DNA from: Algoriphagus kandeliae
Lineage (GTDB): Bacteria > Bacteroidota > Bacteroidia > Cytophagales > Cyclobacteriaceae
NCBI RefSeq assembly: GCF_004571135.1
Contig: NZ_SPSB01000007.1
Coordinates: 1 to 38,858, forward strand
Length of the DNA: 38,858 nt
Direction: 5' to 3'
This document shows, piece by piece, positions 8,350-14,699 of this stretch (positions are counted from its first letter, which is position 1; each line of letters begins with the position of its first letter). The translations under genes and the position numbers were made by a program. The notes beneath the pieces are model-generated. The model was given only the letters and a program-made list of their open reading frames with translations. It had not been told where the DNA came from and made no database searches.

Positions 8350-8472
8350 CTGTAGGAGAAGGATTCGAACCTCCACGGAGTAGTTAGGCATTTACGAGCT
8401 CGATAAATGCTTTGTCCCAAACTCCCCACCCCCGAGACAGGAGGGCTTGTCTGCCAATTTCAACATCCTACA
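8350..8472 (-). ncRNA. tRNA-like RNA, copy 2 (122 nt plus discriminator)
   Basis: The shell is the same as copy 1: identical acceptor, D, anticodon (loop CTGTCTC) and T arms, with the discriminator again G followed by CAG rather than CCA. The total length is also exactly 122 nt. The extended variable region can fold as GGAGT pairing with ACTCC, enclosing a strong 7-bp hairpin GCATTTA/TAAATGC whose loop carries the 8-nt palindrome CGAGCTCG (core 8390-8422). That inner hairpin is not preserved in copy 1. A full Bacteroidota promoter lies upstream and an intrinsic terminator downstream, so this copy looks like an independent, expressed gene with a leader of roughly 30 nt. It could be a non-canonical tRNA, a tRNA mimic acting on a tRNA-binding enzyme, or a regulatory RNA protected by a tRNA fold; sequence alone does not decide. 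Confidence 0.78.
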
Positions 8473-8505
8473 GTATGAATTAGAACTTTTAGCCGTTTGA
8501 CATTT

Positions 8506-8538
8506 CAAAGATACAGCAATTCGATTCTTTTTTACAAA
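8506..8538 (-). promoter_or_regulatory. Bacteroidota-type promoter of tRNA-like copy 2
   Basis: On the minus strand TATCTTTG (8506-8513) matches the -7 consensus TAnnTTTG exactly, and TTTG (8535-8538) lies 21 nt upstream in the -33 position. Transcription would start about 30 nt before the tRNA-like 5' end. The same TATCTTTG octamer precedes aspS in this window. Confidence 0.75.
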
Positions 8539-8609
8539 TAATTCAAAGTTTTAATTATTTTTTTACAGTATTTTTAACGAAAACGATTGAAAATTAAATA
8601 TTCGTAAAA

Positions 8610-8637
8610 AATTGAACCAATGAAAATTGGTTTTTTG
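8610..8637 (-). terminator. Probable terminator downstream of rluD (possibly bidirectional)
   Basis: AACCAAT/ATTGGTT (8616-8622 with 8627-8633) forms a 7-bp stem with a 4-nt loop. On the minus strand CAATTTTTT follows; on the plus strand TTTT follows directly with a GAAA loop. It lies 107-134 nt after the rluD stop and upstream of the tRNA-like promoter, so it would separate the two units. A second hairpin without a T-run (TTGGGG/CCCCAA, 8677-8694) lies closer to rluD. Confidence 0.5.
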
Positions 8638-8743
8638 ACTTTTTTTCAAAGTGAAACCGGATTTTTGTTTAAGGTTTTGGGGTTATTTCCCCAACAACGC
8701 AGAAAAAAACACTACTCAGAGCCCGAAATTCCCCTTTGAGATC

Positions 8744-9775
8744 CTATTCGAACTGTACATAATTTTCCCAACGGCTTAATACTTGCCGAAAATCATCTGG
8801 CAAATCGGATTCAAAAAATAGCTTCTTTTTGGTAATAGGATGGATAAACCCAAGAGACTTGGCATGCAGGGCCTGTCTTGGCATAAGTTGAAAACAGTTT
8901 TCAACAAAGGACTTATACTTCGAAAATTGCGTGCCCTTTCGGATTTTATCTCCTCCGTACATAGCATCACTGAATAAAGGATGCCCGAGGAATTTCATGT
9001 GAGCTCGAATCTGATGAGTTCTTCCAGTCTCCAGCCGGCATTCTATCAAACTCACATAGCGGAGATGCTTCAAAACCTTCCAATGAGTAACTGCATGTTT
9101 TCCCTGACTTCCATCCGGATAAACATCCATTACTTTCCGGTCTTTAGCACTTCGGCCAACGTGCCCGTTTACAGTTCCTTCATTTTCCTCAAAATCACCC
9201 CAAACCAAAGCCCAATAGGTTCGCTCAATGGTATGGTGATAAAATTGTGCCGCTAATCCGGTCATTGCTTCTTCGGTTTTGGCAATCACCAAGAGTCCGG
9301 AGGTATCCTTATCAATTCGGTGGACCAAACCTGGTCGCCCCGTATTTCCTTTCATCTCGGGAAGCTGTTGAAAATGGTACACCAAGGCATTTACAAGGGT
9401 TCCTGTCCAATTGCCATGAGCCGGGTGTACTACCATTCCGGCTGGTTTATTGACTACCAAAAGATGTTGATCCTCGTAGACAATATCCAATGGAATATTT
9501 TCGGGTATTACCTCTGTATCTCGAGGTTCTTTGGGAAGCATGACCCGAATATCGTCCAGCGGCTTTACCTTGTAGTTTGATTTGGTAGGAAGACCATTGA
9601 CCAAAACAAACCCATTATCTATGGCTTGCTGAACCTTATTGCGGGTGGCATTTGCTACTTTTTCGGTCAAGAATTTATCGATACGAATAAGAGATTGGCC
9701 TTTATCTACAGCTATCCGATGATGCTCATAGAGGGCTACGTCTTCCTCATCAAATTCGTCTTCCGTTGGCAACAT
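8744..9775 (-). CDS. rluD: Large-subunit rRNA pseudouridine synthase, RluD/RluA family
   Basis: The 344-residue product should convert specific uridines in 23S rRNA helix 69 to pseudouridine. An S4 RNA-binding domain (about residues 24-75, RIDKFLTEKV...) precedes the RluA-type catalytic domain, with the signature HRIDKDTSG at 152-160 and catalytic Asp155; GRTHQIRAHMKFLGHP is also present. The frame opens at 9841, but I prefer the Met at 9775 (MLPTEDEFDEE): it gives the usual family length and leaves 47 bp to the divergent gene, whereas the longer start would overlap it. RluD is favoured over RluC/A by the S4 domain and general pattern, with moderate certainty. Confidence 0.92.
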   Translation of the reverse strand: MLPTEDEFDEEDVALYEHHRIAVDKGQSLIRIDKFLTEKVANATRNKVQQAIDNGFVLVNGLPTKSNYKVKPLDDIRVMLPKEPRDTEVIPENIPLDIVYEDQHLLVVNKPAGMVVHPAHGNWTGTLVNALVYHFQQLPEMKGNTGRPGLVHRIDKDTSGLLVIAKTEEAMTGLAAQFYHHTIERTYWALVWGDFEENEGTVNGHVGRSAKDRKVMDVYPDGSQGKHAVTHWKVLKHLRYVSLIECRLETGRTHQIRAHMKFLGHPLFSDAMYGGDKIRKGTQFSKYKSFVENCFQLMPRQALHAKSLGFIHPITKKKLFFESDLPDDFRQVLSRWENYVQFE

Positions 9776-9822
9776 GCTGTAAAAATACGAGTATCTCCCG
9801 TAACTTTCCCAAAAGCTTTCGC

Positions 9823-10740
9823 ATGCTAGAACCAAATCCAATCATCAATCAAATCCTTGATCATCCCCTTTTAGAGGAAAAAGGGGTTGAACTTTCTATT
9901 AAGCGATTGGATTGGGTTCATGAATTAGTGCCGGGAAATAAATTTTTTAAGCTTAAATACAACTTGGAAAAAGCCATCCGGGAAAATAAAAATACGCTTC
10001 TCACTTTTGGAGGAGCCTACTCCAATCATATTCATGCCGTAGCGAATGCAGCCCATTCCTTGGGAATCAATGCTATTGGAATTATTCGAGGGGAGGAAAC
10101 TTTCCCTTTAAATCCCACCCTTTCCGATGCAAAATCAAAAGGAATGCACCTCCACTATATTTCCAGAAGCCTATACCGGGAGAAAACCGATGACTCCTTT
10201 ATTCAGGAACTTCATGATTTATTTGGAGACTTTTATCTGATTCCTGAGGGAGGTACCAATCTTGAAGCCATCAAGGGAACACAAGAAATTTTGAAGGAAG
10301 AGGATCAGGAATTCAGTTATATTTCTTTATCCATCGGCACGGGTGGAACTTTTGCAGGAATCCTTCAAGCTTCACAAAACCATCAGAAGATTTTGGGATT
10401 CTCTTCTCTGAAAGGAGATTTCATTAAAAAAGAAATGGAAGCTTTAATCAAAACTTTCTCCATTAATCCCAAAGGTCAATTTCAGATTTTTACAGATTAT
10501 CATTTTGGTGGATACGCAAAATACGATCAATCATTGGTGGAATTCATTTGGTGGTTTTTTGAAACTTTCGGAATCGTGCTAGACCCTATTTATACAGGAA
10601 AAATGCTATTCGGAATTTGGGACTTAATTAAGAAAGACTATTTCCCAAAAGGCTCGAAAATTTTAGCAATCCATACAGGAGGAATTCAAGGAAACAAGGG
10701 ATTTACTTTTCAAACTGGGATCAAGCTTCCGAGTCTTTAA
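9823..10740 (+). CDS. PLP-dependent ACC deaminase / D-cysteine desulfhydrase family protein
   Basis: The product has 305 residues of fold type II PLP enzyme. VPGNKFFKLKY (36-46) contains the expected Schiff-base lysine, Lys40, in the family's G-N-K-x-x-K-L context; GGAYSNHIHAVAN matches the S-N-H substrate-binding motif; a glycine-rich SIGTGGTFAG loop for PLP phosphate follows. Members deaminate 1-aminocyclopropane-1-carboxylate or desulfhydrate D-cysteine; the motifs do not tell which, and many bacterial homologues favour D-cysteine. I start at ATG 9823 (MLEPNPIINQIL) rather than 9766, because the extra 19 residues have no family character and would run into rluD. Its 3' end overlaps the opposite-strand AlbA-domain gene by 20 bp. 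Confidence 0.88.
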   Translation: MLEPNPIINQILDHPLLEEKGVELSIKRLDWVHELVPGNKFFKLKYNLEKAIRENKNTLLTFGGAYSNHIHAVANAAHSLGINAIGIIRGEETFPLNPTLSDAKSKGMHLHYISRSLYREKTDDSFIQELHDLFGDFYLIPEGGTNLEAIKGTQEILKEEDQEFSYISLSIGTGGTFAGILQASQNHQKILGFSSLKGDFIKKEMEALIKTFSINPKGQFQIFTDYHFGGYAKYDQSLVEFIWWFFETFGIVLDPIYTGKMLFGIWDLIKKDYFPKGSKILAIHTGGIQGNKGFTFQTGIKLPSL

Positions 10741-11365
10741 GGGTATAAAAATCCTGGGATTCCTGAGGATGAATTTTCAGTACATTAGCTAATACCAGCC
10801 GAACAAGCGTTTTACTTGCTAAAAATCTAGGAAGCTTTCCTTCTCGCATATACTCAGCCAAGGTAATTTTACCCTTATCTCCCAAAATCTTCATCAATTT
10901 TTCCTCCTTTGGCCCGTAAGTAAAAACAATATCTCGGGGATTTTTACTTCGTTTTAAAATCTCCCAAACCTCTCTGCTTGCCTGAACAGTTCTATCTGCT
11001 ACTCGAATGAAGGCTTTCTTTCTTTTTTCTTCAAACAAATAATGTGGCCGGTTTTGGCTTTGAGGAATTTCAAAAACAGCCACTCCTTTCTTTTCATTGA
11101 TTTTAATGATTTCAACTTTGTAGTCTAGTTCAGGCTGTATCAATTCCCGAATAGCTTTTTCCAAAACAAAGACCTCTTCTTCAATAAACCGCTGCCCGCT
11201 TACTGTTCCGTCATCATCTACACCAACCAAAAGATGACCTCCTTCGGCATTGGCCAAAGCAATCAGTTCACGGACAATTTTGTCAGGGAAAGCCACTTTT
11301 TTCTTGAATTCCAATTGGAATCCCTCACCTTTGGCTGCCAGCCTTTTTACATCCTGAAGAGTCAT
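10721..11365 (-). CDS. AlbA_2 (Schlafen-type) ATP-binding-domain protein
   Basis: The 214-residue product opens with the AlbA_2 pattern: EGFQLEFKKK (about 13-22), then IVRELIALANAEGGHLLVGV, typical of 'divergent AAA-4/Schlafen' proteins, and a C-terminal region that may be a winged helix (LMKILGDKGKITLAEYM). Biochemical function in bacteria is mostly undefined; DNA/RNA-linked or regulatory roles have been proposed for relatives. The start is 11 bp after the uvrB stop on the same strand, so the two are probably co-transcribed. That invites, but does not prove, a link to DNA damage. Confidence 0.82.
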   Translation of the reverse strand: MTLQDVKRLAAKGEGFQLEFKKKVAFPDKIVRELIALANAEGGHLLVGVDDDGTVSGQRFIEEEVFVLEKAIRELIQPELDYKVEIIKINEKKGVAVFEIPQSQNRPHYLFEEKRKKAFIRVADRTVQASREVWEILKRSKNPRDIVFTYGPKEEKLMKILGDKGKITLAEYMREGKLPRFLASKTLVRLVLANVLKIHPQESQDFYTLKDSEA

Positions 11366-11376
11366 GATTTTTTCGT

Positions 11377-13419
11377 TTACTTTCCTGGCTCCTGATTCAA
11401 TTCAGCCAAGCGATTTTTTAGACTCATCCATTCATCCCGAAGTCGAGCTGCTTCAATGAAATTCAATTCTTTTGCTGCCTTTTCCATTTGCTTTTGAGTC
11501 TGAGCAATCAGCTTTTCCAATTTCTCTTTACTCAAATATTGAACTACCGGATCCGCAGCAATAGCCCCTTCTCCAGGCATGGGTTCTGCATAAACTTTTG
11601 CATTCTTCTTGGAATCAGCCACTTTGGTCTGCCCCATGATTTTCTCCCTTGATTTAATAACCGTTTTGGGAGTAATTCCATGTTCTTCATTGTAGGCCAT
11701 TTGGAGAGCCCTTCTTCGCTTGGTTTCGTCGATTGCCATCTGCATGGAATCGGTAATATGATCCGCATACATAATCACTCGCCCTTCAGAATTTCGGGCA
11801 GCTCTACCAATGGTTTGAACCAAGCTTCGCTCATTTCGAAGAAAACCTTCCTTATCAGCATCCAAAATGGCCACCAAAGCAACTTCCGGTAAATCCAATC
11901 CTTCCCTAAGCAAATTAACCCCAACCAAGACATCAAATATTCCTAGTCGCAATTCCCGGAGAATTTCAACCCGGTCAAGTGTCTTCACTTCTGAGTGGAT
12001 ATATCTTGATTTCACGCCGGCTCGTTCCAAGTATTTCTGGAGCTCTTCAGCCATACGTTTGGTCAAGGTAGTTACCAGAATACGAGCCTCTTTCTTAATT
12101 GTTTGATCGATTTCCTCCAGCAAATCGTCAATTTGATTTTGGCTGGGACGTACCTCAATAGTAGGATCCAAAAGACCTGTAGGGCGGATAATCTGCTCTA
12201 CTACAACCCCTTCCGTACGGGCCAATTCATAATCTGCTGGAGTAGCCGAAACATAGATAACCTGATTAGTCAGGCTTTCAAATTCATCAAATTTTAAAGG
12301 ACGATTGTCCAAGGCGGAAGGAAGACGAAATCCGTAATCCACTAGATTCACCTTACGGGAACGATCTCCGCCCCACATAGCACGAATTTGAGGCACCGTC
12401 ACATGAGATTCGTCAATCACTAAAAGGTAATCATCGGGAAAATAGTCCAACAAACAGAAAGGTCGCATTCCGGGCTTTCTCCGGTCAAAATACCTGGAAT
12501 AATTCTCCACACCTGAACAATAACCCAACTCGCGAATCATTTCCAAATCGAATTCGGTACGTTCTTGAAGTCGTTTCGCTTCAATAAATTTTCCCTCTTT
12601 CTCGAAGAAATTCACCTGGGCAACCATGTCATCTTGGATTTCATGGATAGCTTGGTTGATCGTATCGCGACCAGTTACAAAAAGATTGGCAGGGAAAATG
12701 GAAATGATTTTCTCGTCATTTAGTTTTTTACCCGTAACTGGATCAATTCGCTGAATAGCTTCGATTTCATCTCCCCAAAAGAAAATCCTATACCCCCAAT
12801 CCGCATAAGCCACAAAAATATCAACTGTATCTCCCTTTACTCTGAAAGTCCCATGCGTCAGCTCATGCTGGGTTCGTGAATACAGAATATCCACCAATTT
12901 GAAGAGGAATTGATTTCTTGGAATCCGGTCTCCTTGCTGAACGCGAATAACGCTTTTTGCAAATTCCTCCGGATTTCCGATACCATAAATACAGGAAACA
13001 GAGGCCACCACAATCACATCCCTCCTACCGGTAAGAAGAGACGAAGTTGCACTGAGTCGGAGCTTTTCTATTTCATCATTGATGGAGAGATCTTTTTCGA
13101 TGTAGGTTCCCGAACTAGGAATAAATGCTTCTGGCTGATAGTAGTCGTAGTAAGAAATAAAGTATTCTACTGCATTATCCGGAAAAAACTGCTTGAACTC
13201 CCCATATAGCTGTGCAGCTAGGGTCTTATTGTGACTTAATACCAAAGTCGGACGCTGGACTTCTTGAATGACATTTGCGACAGTAAAAGTCTTCCCAGAA
13301 CCTGTAACCCCGAGAAGAACCTGAGCCGATTCACCATTCTTGATACCCGAAGAAAGTTCAGCAATCGCTTTGGGCTGATCACCGGTAGGTTGATAGTCGG
13401 AGGTAAGCTTAAATTCCAT
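11377..13419 (-). CDS. uvrB: Excinuclease ABC subunit UvrB
   Basis: The 680-residue helicase-like subunit of nucleotide excision repair is full length. It loads with UvrA at damaged DNA and recruits UvrC. Walker A GVTGSGKT sits at 37-44; the beta-hairpin region SYYDYYQPEAFIPSSGTYIE that clamps DNA follows; the Walker B region reads VIDESH; helicase motifs VGVNLLREGLDLPEV and QTIGRAARN are present. A C-terminal UVR domain (about 638-675, ELNFIEAARLRDEW) provides the UvrC contact. The AlbA-domain gene follows 11 bp downstream. No LexA-like operator is visible in the short 50-bp upstream gap. Confidence 0.98.
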   Translation of the reverse strand: MEFKLTSDYQPTGDQPKAIAELSSGIKNGESAQVLLGVTGSGKTFTVANVIQEVQRPTLVLSHNKTLAAQLYGEFKQFFPDNAVEYFISYYDYYQPEAFIPSSGTYIEKDLSINDEIEKLRLSATSSLLTGRRDVIVVASVSCIYGIGNPEEFAKSVIRVQQGDRIPRNQFLFKLVDILYSRTQHELTHGTFRVKGDTVDIFVAYADWGYRIFFWGDEIEAIQRIDPVTGKKLNDEKIISIFPANLFVTGRDTINQAIHEIQDDMVAQVNFFEKEGKFIEAKRLQERTEFDLEMIRELGYCSGVENYSRYFDRRKPGMRPFCLLDYFPDDYLLVIDESHVTVPQIRAMWGGDRSRKVNLVDYGFRLPSALDNRPLKFDEFESLTNQVIYVSATPADYELARTEGVVVEQIIRPTGLLDPTIEVRPSQNQIDDLLEEIDQTIKKEARILVTTLTKRMAEELQKYLERAGVKSRYIHSEVKTLDRVEILRELRLGIFDVLVGVNLLREGLDLPEVALVAILDADKEGFLRNERSLVQTIGRAARNSEGRVIMYADHITDSMQMAIDETKRRRALQMAYNEEHGITPKTVIKSREKIMGQTKVADSKKNAKVYAEPMPGEGAIAADPVVQYLSKEKLEKLIAQTQKQMEKAAKELNFIEAARLRDEWMSLKNRLAELNQEPGK

Positions 13420-13469
13420 ATGTTTATAGAAACACTTTTCGGGGCATCAAAAGTTTGGAAAACCAAATA

Positions 13470-14660
13470 TTAAGCCCGAAGCGATCTGTATTTTTCCAAA
13501 TTATAGTAGAGGTAATTGGTTCGAAGAATCAAAACCAACAAAATCGGAATCAAGCTTGGGTGCAGAGATTGCCATCCCAATATCCAAAACACCACCGCTG
13601 CATCTGCCAAAATCAAGGCTGCAAGCAAGTACTTTTTAACCCAAACTTTTGGCTGCTTTCGAAGCAAGGCAAAGGCAAGAACCAAATGGCCCGGAAAAGC
13701 CCAAAGAATATTCCAATTCCACTGAGTTGCCGAATGTTCTGTAGCAAACCACAATAAAAAGACGACAATTCCGAGTAAGCCTAACACAACAAACAAAGCA
13801 ATATCAAAGCCCAAATACAGTTGCTTTCGCTTAAATCCAATATAGGTAATGAGGGTAAAAGCAATCGCCACTGCCCAAAAAATCCAATAAGGATTAAAGG
13901 AACTCATTTGGGCGTTTTGCCTTGGAAAATCAAGAATCACCCGACTTTCTTTTACCAAAGGGCGCGTTGGACCATCACCTACTATCGTAGCATTTGCGAA
14001 GGATTTTTCCATGTATTCGGGAAGAAACTGAGCCTCCCAATTGGAAGCCTTTCGATCAATAACAGCTCCTAAAGCCAGGTCAATCCCCAAATCAGCCCAA
14101 GGCATTGTCAACACATATTCATCAATCAAATCCCGAAAAGTCTTATCGGTAACGTCTAGTTCATCCTCGCTCCAAACCAATTTATCCCCTAATACCAAAT
14201 CCATAGCATCCCGAATCCTCGTTGCGCAATTATCAAAAAAGAAATCGTATCGATAGAAGCGACGCTCGGGCAGGTAATTCACCTGAAGAAATTCCACCAT
14301 ATACTTCTGCTGCTCAAAAGAAAGGTCCAATACCTGCTCCCTTACGCTTCGTTTTTCATTTGCATAAGTTGAAATAAAATCGGCATAGGTACTGACACTA
14401 AGCATATAATCAAGTTTACCGGCGGCAAATTTTCCGTAGAAATTCGGAGTATTGAAGTTGAAGGTGCCATAATTGAAAACATAATCAGTACGCTTGGATC
14501 GGTCCAATACCCGGATCGCACTGTGCCCAAAAGCCATATAGAGCTCATCCCCGGGGTCACAGGTCAAAAGGCTGATTTGATAGGTCTGAGCAGCCAAATT
14601 GCTTAAGTGGCTGAAAAACAAAAAAATAATCAGACCGAATATTTTATTTTTCAAACTCAT
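13470..14660 (-). CDS. DUF4105 (Lnb N-terminal periplasmic domain) membrane protein
   Basis: The 396-residue protein has a signal peptide (1-24, ending LAAQ), then the DUF4105 domain with MAFGHSAIRV (His46) and FFDNCATRIRD (Cys145). The His/Cys pair resembles the arrangement in NlpC/P60-like and Lnb-type periplasmic hydrolases. The C-terminal third has about five membrane segments (roughly 258-275, 283-305, 318-334, 343-363, 367-380). I infer a membrane-anchored periplasmic catalytic domain; substrate unknown. It is divergent from the T9SS-cargo gene with about 40 bp between starts. Confidence 0.88.
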   Translation of the reverse strand: MSLKNKIFGLIIFLFFSHLSNLAAQTYQISLLTCDPGDELYMAFGHSAIRVLDRSKRTDYVFNYGTFNFNTPNFYGKFAAGKLDYMLSVSTYADFISTYANEKRSVREQVLDLSFEQQKYMVEFLQVNYLPERRFYRYDFFFDNCATRIRDAMDLVLGDKLVWSEDELDVTDKTFRDLIDEYVLTMPWADLGIDLALGAVIDRKASNWEAQFLPEYMEKSFANATIVGDGPTRPLVKESRVILDFPRQNAQMSSFNPYWIFWAVAIAFTLITYIGFKRKQLYLGFDIALFVVLGLLGIVVFLLWFATEHSATQWNWNILWAFPGHLVLAFALLRKQPKVWVKKYLLAALILADAAVVFWILGWQSLHPSLIPILLVLILRTNYLYYNLEKYRSLRA

Positions 14661-14699
14661 TTTATTAAATTAGTTAATCTTTTTCAACTTCTTTTTAAA

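Larger units (their letters stand above)
7738..8743. other. 1 kb protein-free region with two tRNA-like RNA genes
   Basis: No convincing protein gene lies here; the short open frames run across the RNA genes or low-complexity AT-rich DNA. On the minus strand the order is: rluD terminator candidate, promoter, tRNA-like copy 2, terminator, AT-rich spacer with an 8-bp-stem hairpin and a 16-bp palindrome, tRNA-like copy 1, terminator, then the AsmA-like gene. Outside the RNA genes the DNA is very AT-rich and I recognise nothing else in it. Confidence 0.8.

Noticed and set aside
7812..8472. Annotating the two RNAs as ordinary tRNA-Leu, tRNA-Ser or tRNA-Asp genes
   Set aside because: The variable region of about 54 nt, the T at position 37 and the mismatch between a Leu-like D-arm and a GUC anticodon do not fit any standard isotype.
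7812..8472. tmRNA
   Set aside because: At 122 nt there is no room for a tag reading frame or pseudoknots, and the alanine G-U acceptor pair is absent.
8981..9829. Plus-strand frames within rluD
   Set aside because: All lie antisense to a well-conserved enzyme gene and resemble no family.
14607..14699. Using the upstream ATG for the T9SS cargo protein
   Set aside because: It overlaps the divergent DUF4105 gene, and the added residues are not signal-peptide-like.
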